NCBI GenBank assembly: GCA_963829965.1
Contig: CAWHLK010000055.1
Location: forward strand, 6,871 to 70,870
Source of the DNA: DASXZH01 sp963829965
GTDB lineage: Bacteria > Armatimonadota > Fimbriimonadia > Fimbriimonadales > Fimbriimonadaceae
Length of the DNA: 64,000 bases
Direction of reading: 5' to 3'
The notes under the pieces are model-generated. The model searched no databases. It was not told where the DNA came from and was given only the letters and a program-made list of their open reading frames with translations. Numbering within the stretch: position 1 is the stretch's first letter; each line of letters begins with the position of its first letter. Of the stretch, positions 44,248-52,772 are shown in pieces. A program made the translations under genes and the position numbers.

Positions 44248-44275
44248 TTCACCGTTCACTGTTCACAGTTCACGG
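44248..44275. repeat. Degenerate heptamer tandem repeat TTCACNG
   Basis: Four adjacent units TTCACCG, TTCACTG, TTCACAG, TTCACGG (complement of the CGGTGAA family at 11041), located 55 bp upstream of tRNA-Glu. Confidence 0.75.
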
Positions 44276-44329
44276 TCGTCAAGCGCCCAAGCACTTGGAC
44301 GGCGATTTAGGGTATCAATTTGAACTCAC

Positions 44330-44406
44330 GCTCCGGTCGTCTAGCGGTTTAGGACATCGCCCTCTCACGGCGAAGATCGCGGGTTCGAATCCCGTTCGGA
44401 GTACCA
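44330..44406 (+). tRNA. tRNA-Glu (anticodon CTC)
   Basis: The sequence folds as a full cloverleaf: acceptor GCTCCGG paired with TCGGAGT (two G-U pairs), D arm GTCT/GGAC, anticodon stem TCGCC/GGCGA with loop CTCTCAC (anticodon CTC, reads GAG), T arm GCGGG-TTCGAAT-CCCGT, discriminator A and genome-encoded CCA (44404-44406). At 77 nt it is of normal length. The 3' half is the first unit of the downstream tandem array. Confidence 0.95.
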
Positions 44407-44864
44407 GGTTTTCTATCTTCGCCGCGAAAGGGCGATTAGCGGGACATCGCGACTTGCGGCCCTTCGGGGCACGGCGAAGATCGCGGGTTCGAATCCCGTT
44501 CGGAGTACCAGGTTTTCTATCTTCGCCGCGAAAGGGCGATTAGCGGGACATCGCGACTTGCGGCCCTTCGGGGCACGGCGAAGATCGCGGGTTCGAATCC
44601 CGTTCGGAGTACCAGGTTTTCTATCTTCGCCGTGAAAGGGCGATTAGCGGGACACGCGACTTGCAGCCCCTTCGGGGCACGGCGAAGATCGCGGGTTCGA
44701 ATCCCGTTCGGAGTACCAGGTTTTCTATCTTCGCCGTGAAAGGGCGATTAGCGGGACATCGCGACTTGCGGCCCTTCGGGGCACGGCGAAGATCGCGGGT
44801 TCGTCCCGACTCGCTCGAACTCGCCGGGATATCGCTTCGCTCCAAATCCCGTTCGGAGTACTAC
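44369..44864 (+). repeat. Tandem array of degenerate tRNA-Glu copies, 104-bp period
   Basis: Starting with the 3' half of the real tRNA, the segment from the anticodon-stem 3' side through CCA plus about 66 bp of spacer recurs head to tail. The GTACCA ends are at 44401, 44505, 44609 and 44713 (exact 104-bp steps), and a fifth end (GTACTA) is at 44858. The T arm and acceptor 3' strand are identical in units 1-4. The spacers keep AGCGG and GACATCGC pieces of a D arm and anticodon stem, carry a GCCC-TTCG-GGGC hairpin in place of the anticodon loop, and have ATCTTCGCCG that pairs with CGGCGAAGAT. The fifth unit has about 41 extra bp in its T loop. No open frame here is convincing. Confidence 0.9.
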
Positions 44865-44878
44865 TTCACTGATCTATG

Positions 44879-45522
44879 CTAAGAACCATCTTTGTGGGTT
44901 GTCCGAAAGTCGACGACATTCCGCTCACCGGACCCTGCTCGCCGGAGAGTGAAGACGTAGTCTCGATTCACATTGACAGTCCAAGTCGGCCCAGATCCTT
45001 TCTCGGTCCACGAAAAGAGATCGTCCCGTTCTGGCCAGGCTTTGCGGAGCCGCCTCTGAAGGGACAAGGATGCTTGGCGCTCCAAGAATGCCATATCGTG
45101 GCATCTACCACACGGAGTCTCGACGCTAGCAGCTTGCAGCTAACCAGACGTGGGAATCCTTGTTCAACACGCCATGTTGAGTCCCGACCAAACGTGTCAT
45201 CGGCCGCTGCAACCAGGAATACGTGCGGGTCGTCAACGGTCTTCAATCGAACCTGATCGCCCTGGACTTCTGGCGGAAGATCATCTAGTGTCGCCATCCC
45301 TTGGAAAGCGAGCACTTTCTTAAACCTTGACCTATCCCGCCGAAACCAGGTGAGGCGCACAAGATCGCGACTTCCCTCTGAATAAAAGCCATCCTCGATG
45401 AGCAATATCAATCCAGAAGGAAGGGATCGGCTTTCATGGCTCGCGAAGCCCTTCGCCCAAAACACGCCGTTCGATCCATGAACCTGAGGAGCCAAAAGGA
45501 GGAAGCTCAGAAAGCCAAACAT
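44879..45522 (-). CDS. Hypothetical secreted protein (frameshifted)
   Basis: About 214 aa with a signal peptide (FGFLSFLLLAPQVHGSNG) and no recognised domain. It has segments such as LPSGLILLIEDGFYSEGSRD and DLPPEVQGDQVRLKTVDDPHVFLV, suggesting a beta-rich exported protein. The frame changes at about 45080, where one base is missing: the first half ends in VVDATIWHS and the second continues RQASLSLQRRLRKAWPERDD and YVFTLRRAGSGERN, whereas the original frame continues with unlikely composition. It starts just after the tRNA array and runs toward it. Confidence 0.5.
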
Positions 45523-45628
45523 TCGCGTAGCCCATTTTACGACAGATGGCCCAGTCCCAAGACTCTGATGGAGTGAAAACGAGTTGCTTCCGGAGGGAGT
45601 GGGGGGACACGACCTAGCAACGCCAAAT

Positions 45629-46196
45629 TCATTTGACCTGCCCAACCGGAAGTTTGATCGACGATTTACTAGCCTCCAGGAGGCCCGCAAGGGCGTTGTA
45701 CCAGGCGATCAGTGCAGTCAGTATCCCGAAGTACCCCCCGATCTTGTGCGCCTCCGTCACGCCAAACTCGCCTGCGGTCAGGAGAGCGAACGTTACCAGA
45801 AGCGCCAGGAATAGGAGCATGGTTGCACGGTTGGTTCTAAGCGAAGTTATCAGCATCAGCAGGGTGAAGATGGTCCAGCCAAGTAGGAAGAACCCAAGAG
45901 ACCTTGTATCCGGGATGAGCTTGAAATTGGATACTGGTAGCGAGAGCGATCCAGAACGCGCCGTAGGACGTGAACGCAGTAGCGCCGAATGTGTTGCCCG
46001 CTTTGAACTCCCACATGCCGGCAAGCAGTTGCGCGAGCCCTCCATAGAAGAAGGCGAGCCCGAGGACCACTTCCGGCCCAGAGATAAAACCCGCGTTCGC
46101 GCAGCTTAATACAAATGTCGTTAAAGCAAAACCACAAAGCCCCAATGGACCAGGATTTGCCAAGGGTTTCGTCGGGGAATAATCTGCGTCAGCCAT
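45629..46196 (-). CDS. satP: Acetate/succinate transporter, SatP/GPR1/FUN34 family (frameshifted)
   Basis: A six-helix membrane protein of about 188 aa, the same length as Escherichia coli SatP. The family signature NPGPLGL is near the N-terminus (KPLANPGPLGLCGFALTTF); further pieces are ISGPEVVLGLAFFYGGLAQLLAGMWEF and, in the second frame, DTRSLGFFLLGWTIFTLLML and EAHKIGGYFGILTALIAWYNAL. One extra base at about 45925 separates the two. ATG 46196 gives the canonical short polar N-terminus. It would take up acetate or related small acids across the inner membrane. Confidence 0.85.
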
Positions 46197-46292
46197 TAAG
46201 AAAGCACCGCCTTTGGTGAAGTCGAAAGCCGAACTATAGCTCAACCCTTGCGTTGAATTCTATCTTTGGCATTTCGTAAGCCAAAACAACTT

Positions 46293-46996
46293 TCACGAAT
46301 CCACAACGACTTGTTCTCTCGCTTCATTAAGAAGATCCATGACTCCAAAGTAGGCCGACCACTCCGCCAAGTAATCCTGGTCGAGGCAACCCTTCTAAAT
46401 TTCCAGAACCTGGACGATATCGTTCCATTGGCGATCGCTGACTCTATTCCCTAACACAAACCTACGAAGCTTGGTGATGATCGTATCCTCAGGGGAAAAA
46501 AAGGGCAGAGATCTTTCGCGCGCAACTTCGATGTAGCGCCGGTTTTTGAACTGAGACCGAGTGTAAGGAGTGTCGCTAGCAGGAACAAATCGATCTTGTC
46601 CATGGTCTCGCCATTAAGGATTTGGCCCGAAGCAGAATCTTCTAGCGCCGAAAGACTTGACCGGATGGAGTCTGCGTCCATTATGTGGGGCCAATTCACG
46701 AGGGTCTCAAGGATTCTAAGTTGGCTACTGGTTTAGGAGGACCGCTACGTCTGCGTCATGCGTCGTCCTTTCCTGGCCCCAAACCGAACTCGCAAGCGAT
46801 CCGCCGATTTACGAATTCGACATTCGCTTTCCCGAGCATGTCAGTGACTTCCACGAGAGTCTCCAGCAGGCTCAACTCTCGGGCGGCCTCCACTTCTTGC
46901 CAGCCAACTTCAGCAAACGTATCTCTTCACAAAGCTCAAACGTCTTGCGTAAGCGCCACTCGGGTTCCTTTTGACGCAGCAACCTGATTGTAAACG
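46293..46996 (-). pseudogene. Remnant of a nucleotidyltransferase module (several frameshifts plus stop)
   Basis: Read on the minus strand, the sequence shows first a short piece (LLRQKEPEWRLRKTFELCEE) of an upstream partner-like protein. A nucleotidyltransferase then follows in pieces: LSLLETLVEVTDMLGKANVEFV, IGGSLASSVWGQERTTHDADV (GG..ASS..G..RxTxDxDV motif), MDADSIRSSLSALEDSASG, ETMDKIDLFL, SDTPYTRSQFKNRRYIEVAR, PEDTIITKLRRFVLGNRVSD. After a TAG (where CAG is expected), DYLAEWSAYFGVMDLLNEAR completes it to a stop at 46293. At least three frame changes and one nonsense codon occur in about 700 bp, much denser than elsewhere, so this is a decayed gene pair. Confidence 0.8.
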
Positions 46997-47074
46997 ATGC
47001 GCCTCTAAAGTGGTGTCAAGCAGATCGGTCCGGGTCACGATATGAAGTGTACGCCAAGCATAGAGTCCGGCTGC

Positions 47075-48082
47075 CTAGACGAGAGGAGGTTGGCCACAGG
47101 AAAGGCGGATTAACAGTTCCGGCTGAAGCAGCACCTCGGTCGGAGCGGAGGAAGGATTCTCGATAAGGTCGAACAGAAGTTCAACGCTCCGCCTCCCCAT
47201 CTCGTAAGCCGGCTGCGAGACCACGGTCAGAAAGGGTTGCTCGAGAAGGTGAGGCGGTAGGTCGTCAAAACCGGCTACGGAAACGTCCTCTGGAATCCGT
47301 AGCCCTCTGGCGCGCAGAGCTTTCACCAGGCCAAATGTGAGGAGGTTATTGAGAGCAAAGATCGCAGTGGGTCTTGGCTCCAGTGCCAACCACCTGTCGA
47401 CAGCCCGGTCCGCGCTCTCCCGGCTTAGGCTCTCAGACAGAATCGTAGCACGGCCACCCGCTCCCTCGATGACCTCCAAGGCGCCCCGTATTCGCTCGTC
47501 TGAAACGGCAACGCCAACAGGACTCGCCAAGATCGCGAACACCCGATGACCTAGACCTAAAAGGTGCTCGGCCATCTGGCGAGAACCCGCTTGCGTATCG
47601 CAAAGAACAATGCTATGGTTCCTGTCCGGAATGCGGCGCTCTAAGAGTACAAGCGGGAACTGGGCGCGCTTCGCCAGTGCCGTCGCCCTTTCCGCAGTCT
47701 TCGACGGAACAAGCAGGACGCCGTCCACGTTCTGCCCCATCAGCATCTCGAGGTAGCGGGTTTCTTTCTCTTCCGATTCGTCCGTGTTGCAGAGCATCAA
47801 GAGGTAGTCGCGGTTACTCGCAGCATCCTCCGCGCCTCGGGCTATGGTGGTGAAAAACGGATTCCTAACGTCTGAGACAATCAATGCGATCGTGTGCGTA
47901 CGGCTAGATCGCAGGCCCCGCGCAAGACGGCTCGGAACATAACCCAGTTCGTTGATGGCCCGCTCTACCCTCAAGCGAACAGTCTCGGAAACCGGGCCGG
48001 AGCGGTTGACCACTCGCGATACCGTCATGTCCGTGACCCCCGCCCTCGCCGCGACGTCTCGAATTGTTGGCCGGGAGCTCAT
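47075..48082 (-). CDS. LacI family transcriptional regulator
   Basis: A 335-aa repressor. The N-terminal HTH is IRDVAARAGVTDMTVSRVVN (about residues 7-26), followed by the hinge helix SRLARGLRSSRT and the two-lobe periplasmic-binding-like effector domain (IALIVSDVRNPFF, HLLGLGHRVFAILAS, PTAIFALNNLLTFGLVKALR, DVSVAGFDDLPPHLLEQP). It probably controls the divergent esterase gene at 48155, since a LacI-type palindrome lies between them. Confidence 0.93.
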   Translation of the reverse strand: MSSRPTIRDVAARAGVTDMTVSRVVNRSGPVSETVRLRVERAINELGYVPSRLARGLRSSRTHTIALIVSDVRNPFFTTIARGAEDAASNRDYLLMLCNTDESEEKETRYLEMLMGQNVDGVLLVPSKTAERATALAKRAQFPLVLLERRIPDRNHSIVLCDTQAGSRQMAEHLLGLGHRVFAILASPVGVAVSDERIRGALEVIEGAGGRATILSESLSRESADRAVDRWLALEPRPTAIFALNNLLTFGLVKALRARGLRIPEDVSVAGFDDLPPHLLEQPFLTVVSQPAYEMGRRSVELLFDLIENPSSAPTEVLLQPELLIRLSCGQPPLV

Positions 48083-48112
48083 GACTTTAAATTAGTACAC
48101 CCCAATAGGGTA

Positions 48113-48128
48113 ATGTTGACGTCAACAT
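48113..48128. promoter_or_regulatory. LacI-family operator
   Basis: ATGTTGACGTCAACAT is a perfect 16-bp palindrome with a central CpG, as is usual for LacI/PurR-type operators. It lies 31 bp from the lacI-type gene start and 27 bp before the divergent esterase start, so it could repress both. Confidence 0.65.
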
Positions 48129-48154
48129 AACAAACGAAACTTCAGGGAGACTTG

Positions 48155-49144
48155 ATGGGAGGCTTCCTGAAGCACTGGTTCGGGAGTAGCCCAATGACGT
48201 TCACTTCAACTTTTTACTCTGCCGGTCTGAGATCAAAGAGGCAGGTGTTACGGCTTATTTTTGCCGCTTCATTGTCAGCGCTGGCTCATTTCGCCGCAGC
48301 TCAAAACGATAAGATGACGCCAATTCCAGTTCCTGATCAGCCGAACGCGATCGTCTTGGGTACCGGAAAGCTACCCGGCGCTACGGCCGATGAATCTTGG
48401 CACTCGCAATACGGCAGCAAGTTCGCTCGTAACGTCAGCATTGCGACACTCACGCCGTACCTCCCGCAAAAAGGGAACGCAACCGGCGCCGCCGTAATCG
48501 TGGCGCCCGGTGGAGGGTTCATGACCTTGTCCATGGAAAATGAAGGATCAAACGTGGCCAAAGCTCTTGCTAAGAAGGGCGTCGCGGCCTTCGTCCTAAA
48601 ATATCGTCTTAATCCAACCCCGCCGGACATGGCTGCATTTGAAGCTTCCATGCACCAAATGTTTTCCGGGACGGCCAGACGTCCACCACCAACCCAAGAT
48701 CCAGCCTCAGCCCTGGCGCCGCAGCTAGCCGATGCCTCAGCCGCATTCGACCTCGTCCGCTCCCGCGCAAAGGAGTGGCATATCGACCCTGATAAAACCG
48801 GCATGGTCGGGTTTTCCGCAGGAGCGATGTTAACCCTATCCACAACGCTTTACGGGAAGAATGTCAAGCCCGCCTTTATCGGCATTATTTACGGCCCGCT
48901 TGGCGCCGTTACCGTGCCCGATGACGCTCCACCCCTCTTTATTGCTCTTGCGGCAGATGACCCATTTTTTGGCAACGGGGGTTTTGGTCTCATCGAGAGT
49001 TGGAAGAAGGCTAAGAAACCCGTGGAATTTCACCTCTATGAGCAGGGCGGACATGGCTTTGGAATGTATCCAAAAGAGACAACCAGCACGGGCTGGTTCG
49101 AGGCCTTTGCCTCCTGGTTGCGTATGCACGGATTTATTAATTGA
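48155..49144 (+). CDS. Secreted alpha/beta hydrolase (acetyl xylan esterase-like)
   Basis: A 329-aa exported hydrolase (signal-peptide-like region around QVLRLIFAASLSALAHFAAAQ). It has the oxyanion HGGG-like segment VIVAPGGGFMTLSMENEG, the nucleophile elbow GFSAGAML, the Asp-containing LFIALAADDPFF and the His in EQGGHGFGM. This pattern is that of BD-FAE or esterase-lipase enzymes acting on acetylated or feruloylated glycans. AGGGAG lies a few bases before ATG 48155. Its operator suggests LacI-controlled expression. Confidence 0.8.
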   Translation: MGGFLKHWFGSSPMTFTSTFYSAGLRSKRQVLRLIFAASLSALAHFAAAQNDKMTPIPVPDQPNAIVLGTGKLPGATADESWHSQYGSKFARNVSIATLTPYLPQKGNATGAAVIVAPGGGFMTLSMENEGSNVAKALAKKGVAAFVLKYRLNPTPPDMAAFEASMHQMFSGTARRPPPTQDPASALAPQLADASAAFDLVRSRAKEWHIDPDKTGMVGFSAGAMLTLSTTLYGKNVKPAFIGIIYGPLGAVTVPDDAPPLFIALAADDPFFGNGGFGLIESWKKAKKPVEFHLYEQGGHGFGMYPKETTSTGWFEAFASWLRMHGFIN

Positions 49145-49384
49145 CGGTGCGGTCGATCCAAGCAGTCCCAGGCAGGTGTTCCCGATGACGTAGCCAAAAC
49201 AACGGCAAAATTTGGAAGATCGTCCAAGATATTTGAAGGAATGTCATATCGCAGGCTCTCCTAGCATCCGTAGAATTCGACAGGAAGCAGACAGCCGGTA
49301 TGTCTTTGAAGGCGATAAGTAGATCGGCCACAATGCACATTTTTTGGACTGCCTGCTTAGCCCGCACGGTAAAGGAAATACGAA

Positions 49385-50471
49385 ATGGAATATCGAATGC
49401 TCGGCCAATCTGGAATCGTCGTGTCTAACCTGGGACTCGGCACGATGTACTTCGGAAGCGAAACCCCCGAAGAGGACGCCTTTGCAATCATGGACTTCTT
49501 CCTCGAGTCGGGAGGCAACCTCATCGACACCGCCAACGTCTACGTCGGGGGGAAGAGCGAAGAAATCATCGGGCGCTGGTTCGCAAGCCGTCCCATTGAG
49601 ATCACGGAACGCGTCGTGCTGGCCACAAAAGGCAGAAACTCGCCCAAAACCGAAGTGAACGCTCCCGGCAATTCGCGGCGGGGGCTCAGCCGCGCTCTTG
49701 ATGAATCCCTTGCACGGCTCGGCCGAGAGACCGTCGATCTGTATCAACTCCACGCCTGGGACCCGATCACGCCGGTGGAGGAGACTCTCGCCTTCCTCGA
49801 CTCGGCGGTCCGCGCGGGCAAGGTCCTTTACGTGGGACTGTCGAATTTCACCGGATGGCAGCTCCAACTCCTGGTGTCCACGGCCAAACAAATGGGCGTG
49901 CCCGTACCCGTGACGCTCCAACAGCAGTACAGTCTTCTTTCGCGCGAGAGCGAATGGGAGGTGATCCCGGCTGCGCTCCACAACGGAGTCGGGCTTTTAC
50001 CGTGGTCTCCGCTGGCCGGCGGGTTTCTCTCCGGGAAGTACCAGCGCGGCAAAACCCCTGAAATTGGGAACCAGAGCGGGTTCCGAAAAGCCTCTGTACC
50101 AGTGGACTTCGGCCGAGTACGCAGAATCCGACCAGAACTGGGACACCATCGAGACAGTACTTCGGATCGCCAAGAACATTGGAGCCACGCCTTCGCAGGT
50201 CGCCTTGAGCTGGGTAACCAACCAGCCCACGGTCGTTTCGCCTATCGTTGGCGCGCGCACTGTCGAACATCTCCGCGACAATCTGGCCGCATCCAATCTT
50301 CGTCTGGATTCGCACGCCACGTCCGAACTCAACAAAATAAGCGCACCCCATGCGGGTGGATACCCCTATGGAGCATTCGGATTGGGCCAACGGTCGCGAA
50401 CCATAGACGGCAGCCCGACGTTAATGGCCGTCGTAGCCAAAGGGAGCGACGCCCCGACCGGACGACACTGA
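49385..50471 (+). CDS. Aldo/keto reductase (frameshifted)
   Basis: NADPH-dependent oxidoreductase with a TIM barrel. Part one has MEYRMLGQSGIVVSNLGLGT, IDTANVYVGGKSEEIIGRW (catalytic Asp/Tyr), LDESLARLGRETVDLYQLHAWD and ALHNGVGLLPWSPLAGGFLSGKYQRG. Part two has DTIETVLRIAKNIGATPSQVALSWVTNQPTVVSPIVGARTVEHLRDNL, the cofactor-binding end. One extra G in a GGG run at about 50073 separates them. Total is about 361 aa. An AAAGGA site is 9 bp before the ATG. The 240 bp before it (49145-49384) contain no convincing gene. Confidence 0.88.
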
Positions 50472-50554
50472 TTGCTCCGGCCCGAGACTTAGGCGGCGAC
50501 TTCGCCCGTTGCTATCACGAGCTTCAGGTTGAATTCGGCAACGCTTACCCAAGC

Positions 50555-51385
50555 CTATTTCAGCAGCTTGTCCTTGAACCACTGTACCGCTTTCATCAAC
50601 CCTGGGACAAAGGTCTTTTCATCGTGCCCGCCGCCAGGAATAACCTCGAGCTTGTGGTCAACTCCCGCCTTGGTCAAGGCCTGGTCCATGACTTGGGCCT
50701 GTTGAAGGGGGACGAGTTGGTCACTGTCCCCGTGAACAATCAGGGTCGGCGGATATTTGGAGGTCACATACGTAATCGGAGAAAGCTTTTGGGCCAAAGC
50801 TTCAATATCGGTTCTAGGCGCTTTCGGATCGAACCCAAGTGCCGGAACGAAGATGGCCAATTGAGGATTGTCGATAAAGACGAATCCCGGTTTACCCCAG
50901 TTGGCTAAATCGGTAGGCGGCGAGATCGCGGCGACCGCATTTACGGGAGAATCTGGCGAACCGGCGATCATCAGGGAGAGGTGCCCGCCAGAGCTGATGC
51001 CCGATACCCCCACCCGATTGGTATCGATTCCATAGTCGGCTGCATGCGCGTGCACGAACCGAACCGCGGTTCGAACCTGTTCCACAATTTCCGCAACCTT
51101 GTATCGGGGCTGGGCTCCATGAACGACCTCGAACACGGTGAAGCCGTCGTTGACAAAGATCTTCTCGATCTCCGGCATGAAGCTCTTAAACATGGAATGA
51201 TCCGAGATCCAGCCTCCGCTCACCATGAAGACCACCGCCGCTTTGTTTTGTTTTGCGGGACGGGCTACATCCATCGTAAAAGCGGCTCCGCCGGACTTCA
51301 TGTAGATCACGTCCTCAGTCCGGGTCTGAGCCGGCGACAAGGCAGCCAGGAACAACAAGAGGACGAAGGAAAATCGCGATGACAT
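50555..51385 (-). CDS. Secreted alpha/beta hydrolase (esterase)
   Basis: A 276-aa hydrolase with a signal peptide (FSFVLLLFLAALSPAQT). It has the HGG-like MVSGGWISDHSMF, the nucleophile Ser in VGVSGISSGGHLSL, the acidic residue in LIVHGDSDQLVPL and the catalytic His in IPGGGHDEKTF, the BD-FAE/acetyl-esterase pattern. I chose ATG 51385, which places the signal peptide; an upstream in-frame start adds 7 residues. Likely acts on esterified carbohydrates or small esters. Confidence 0.78.
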   Translation of the reverse strand: MSSRFSFVLLLFLAALSPAQTRTEDVIYMKSGGAAFTMDVARPAKQNKAAVVFMVSGGWISDHSMFKSFMPEIEKIFVNDGFTVFEVVHGAQPRYKVAEIVEQVRTAVRFVHAHAADYGIDTNRVGVSGISSGGHLSLMIAGSPDSPVNAVAAISPPTDLANWGKPGFVFIDNPQLAIFVPALGFDPKAPRTDIEALAQKLSPITYVTSKYPPTLIVHGDSDQLVPLQQAQVMDQALTKAGVDHKLEVIPGGGHDEKTFVPGLMKAVQWFKDKLLK

Positions 51386-51430
51386 GGGGCGAGTATATCG
51401 GGACATAGGGCATTGGGGTTGGAAAGATCG

Positions 51431-52053
51431 TTAGTCGTTATAACAGGGTCGATAGCACTTCGATACAATGCCGTTATCGAACTGCTTTAGGTCCTGCAGC
51501 TTCAAATAAACGGGCTCCGCCAACCCAGCGAATATCGAAAGGCCCTTCCCGAGAACTATCGGATGTACAACGAGTTGAAAAACGTCCACCAGGTGGGCCG
51601 CGATGAGGCTCGTCGCAAAGGAGGCGCCGCCGAGGGCGCTAATCGGGAGGCCGTCATCCGCCTTTAGGCGCTGGATGTCGGCGACCAGGTCCTTGCCGCC
51701 CACTGTCGGATGCAGCCAACTTTCCAGTACGGCCGGATCGACGCTACCTGCCTCTACCGCGGCCTTGGTCTTCTCCATGCTGGGAGGGGAGATCGTGCCA
51801 CTCCGCGAGAAAACCGCCTTGGGGATCTTGTTCATGGGACAAGCGAAGGGACTGACCGCGGTCGGCCAGAAATCAGCCATGGTCTGGTAGGAGCCATGCC
51901 CCATCAGATGGAGGCCCACTTGCCCCATCCTCTGGGCGGCCCATTGCCTGGACTCTTCGGTGCTGTTGCGAAAAACCCAGTCAATCTCCCATAGGGACCG
52001 GCAACAAATCCGTCCGTCGAAACCGACATTCTAAGAATCAGCTCTCTGCTCAT
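51431..52053 (-). CDS. Dihydrofolate reductase family protein (frameshifted)
   Basis: A RibD C-terminal/DHFR-fold protein of about 207 aa. From ATG 52053 the N-terminus is MSRELILRMSVSTDGFVAGPYG; after one missing base at about 51991 it continues as IDWVFRNSTEESRQWAAQRM and VGLHLMGHGSYQTMADFWP, with HPTVGGKDLVADIQRLKADDG, ALGGASFATSLIAAHLVDVFQLVVHPIVLGKG. These are the usual landmarks of reductases annotated as DHFR family protein (not the essential FolA). Stop at 51431. Confidence 0.8.
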
Positions 52054-52217
52054 AGTTGCAGATTCGTCGTTTCGGCCGGTTCGAAATCGACAGGGACTGA
52101 ATAATTTCGAAAATCGACCAATACGGATTCGAAAATGAACCGATTGAGAAGCGTCGTATTCGAGCAGCCCGAGTGAAGGAGTTGAACATGGGCGCACCTC
52201 TTGCCACTTTGCTGCCG

Positions 52218-52772
52218 TTAGCTTTTGCGTAAAGCTTGAAGTCGATCAGACCTTTCCGGTTCCTCGATCAGTTCCAGCAGCGGCGGAAGTTCGCGTTCAA
52301 TGTGGGGCCAGTCAAGCGAGGGCTGGCGGGCAATGATGCCCTTGATATCGATCCAGTCCTGATCCCGCCCCGCAAAGGCTTTCATAATGATCAAGTCCTC
52401 GGCAGTGCACACTCGAAGCCCGATGGAAGGGGCGAGCTCTACTTCGACAGATCGCCGAACTATTTGCTCTTCGTAATCGAAGCCACCGATACCGATGTCC
52501 ATCGATATATTGCCCTCTACATATCCGAGGAGAACCCTGTTTTGAAGGCCGAATGCCAATGCATCAGGTCTACGTGGAGTCATCAAAGCTAAGATCGCTC
52601 TTGCTTTGGCCTCTTCATCATTGAAACGGGTGAGTACAGTAAAGTCGGCGTCACGGGTTAGACGAACCTCTCCCCAAGCTTGAAGTGCCAGACCTCCAAT
52701 AACGCAGTTAGGTAAACCAAGCGCGTCCAAATCCTTCTGGAGTTTTGCCGCCGCTTGAACAAGATCTAACAA
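52218..52772 (-). CDS. Nucleotidyltransferase (AbiEii/MNT-like), second gene of a TA-like pair
   Basis: A 184-aa polymerase-beta fold nucleotidyltransferase: NCVIGGLALQAWGEVRLTRDADFTVL contains the GG...RxTxDxD motif. Then come ILALMTPRRPDALAFG, RVLLGYVEGNISMDIGIGGF and CTAEDLIIMKAFAGRDQDWIDIKGI, which fit the AbiEii/AbiGii toxin family. It starts at TTG 52772 and overlaps a small upstream gene by 7 bp. This layout is typical of type IV-like or MNT-HEPN-like toxin-antitoxin modules, but activity is not shown by sequence. Confidence 0.75.
   Translation of the reverse strand: MLDLVQAAAKLQKDLDALGLPNCVIGGLALQAWGEVRLTRDADFTVLTRFNDEEAKARAILALMTPRRPDALAFGLQNRVLLGYVEGNISMDIGIGGFDYEEQIVRRSVEVELAPSIGLRVCTAEDLIIMKAFAGRDQDWIDIKGIIARQPSLDWPHIERELPPLLELIEEPERSDRLQALRKS

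Noticed and set aside
44295..44845. Several short open frames inside the tRNA-Glu array on both strands
   Set aside because: They are made by the 104-bp repeat and its tRNA-derived segments; repeated amino acid blocks simply follow the DNA period.
44369..44864. CRISPR array
   Set aside because: The period is 104 bp, the repeated part is tRNA-derived and the intervening parts are nearly identical to each other rather than unique spacers; no cas gene is present.
49244..49981. Antisense frame of 245 codons opposite the aldo/keto reductase
   Set aside because: The plus-strand frame carries clear AKR motifs; the antisense frame has none and lies over them.
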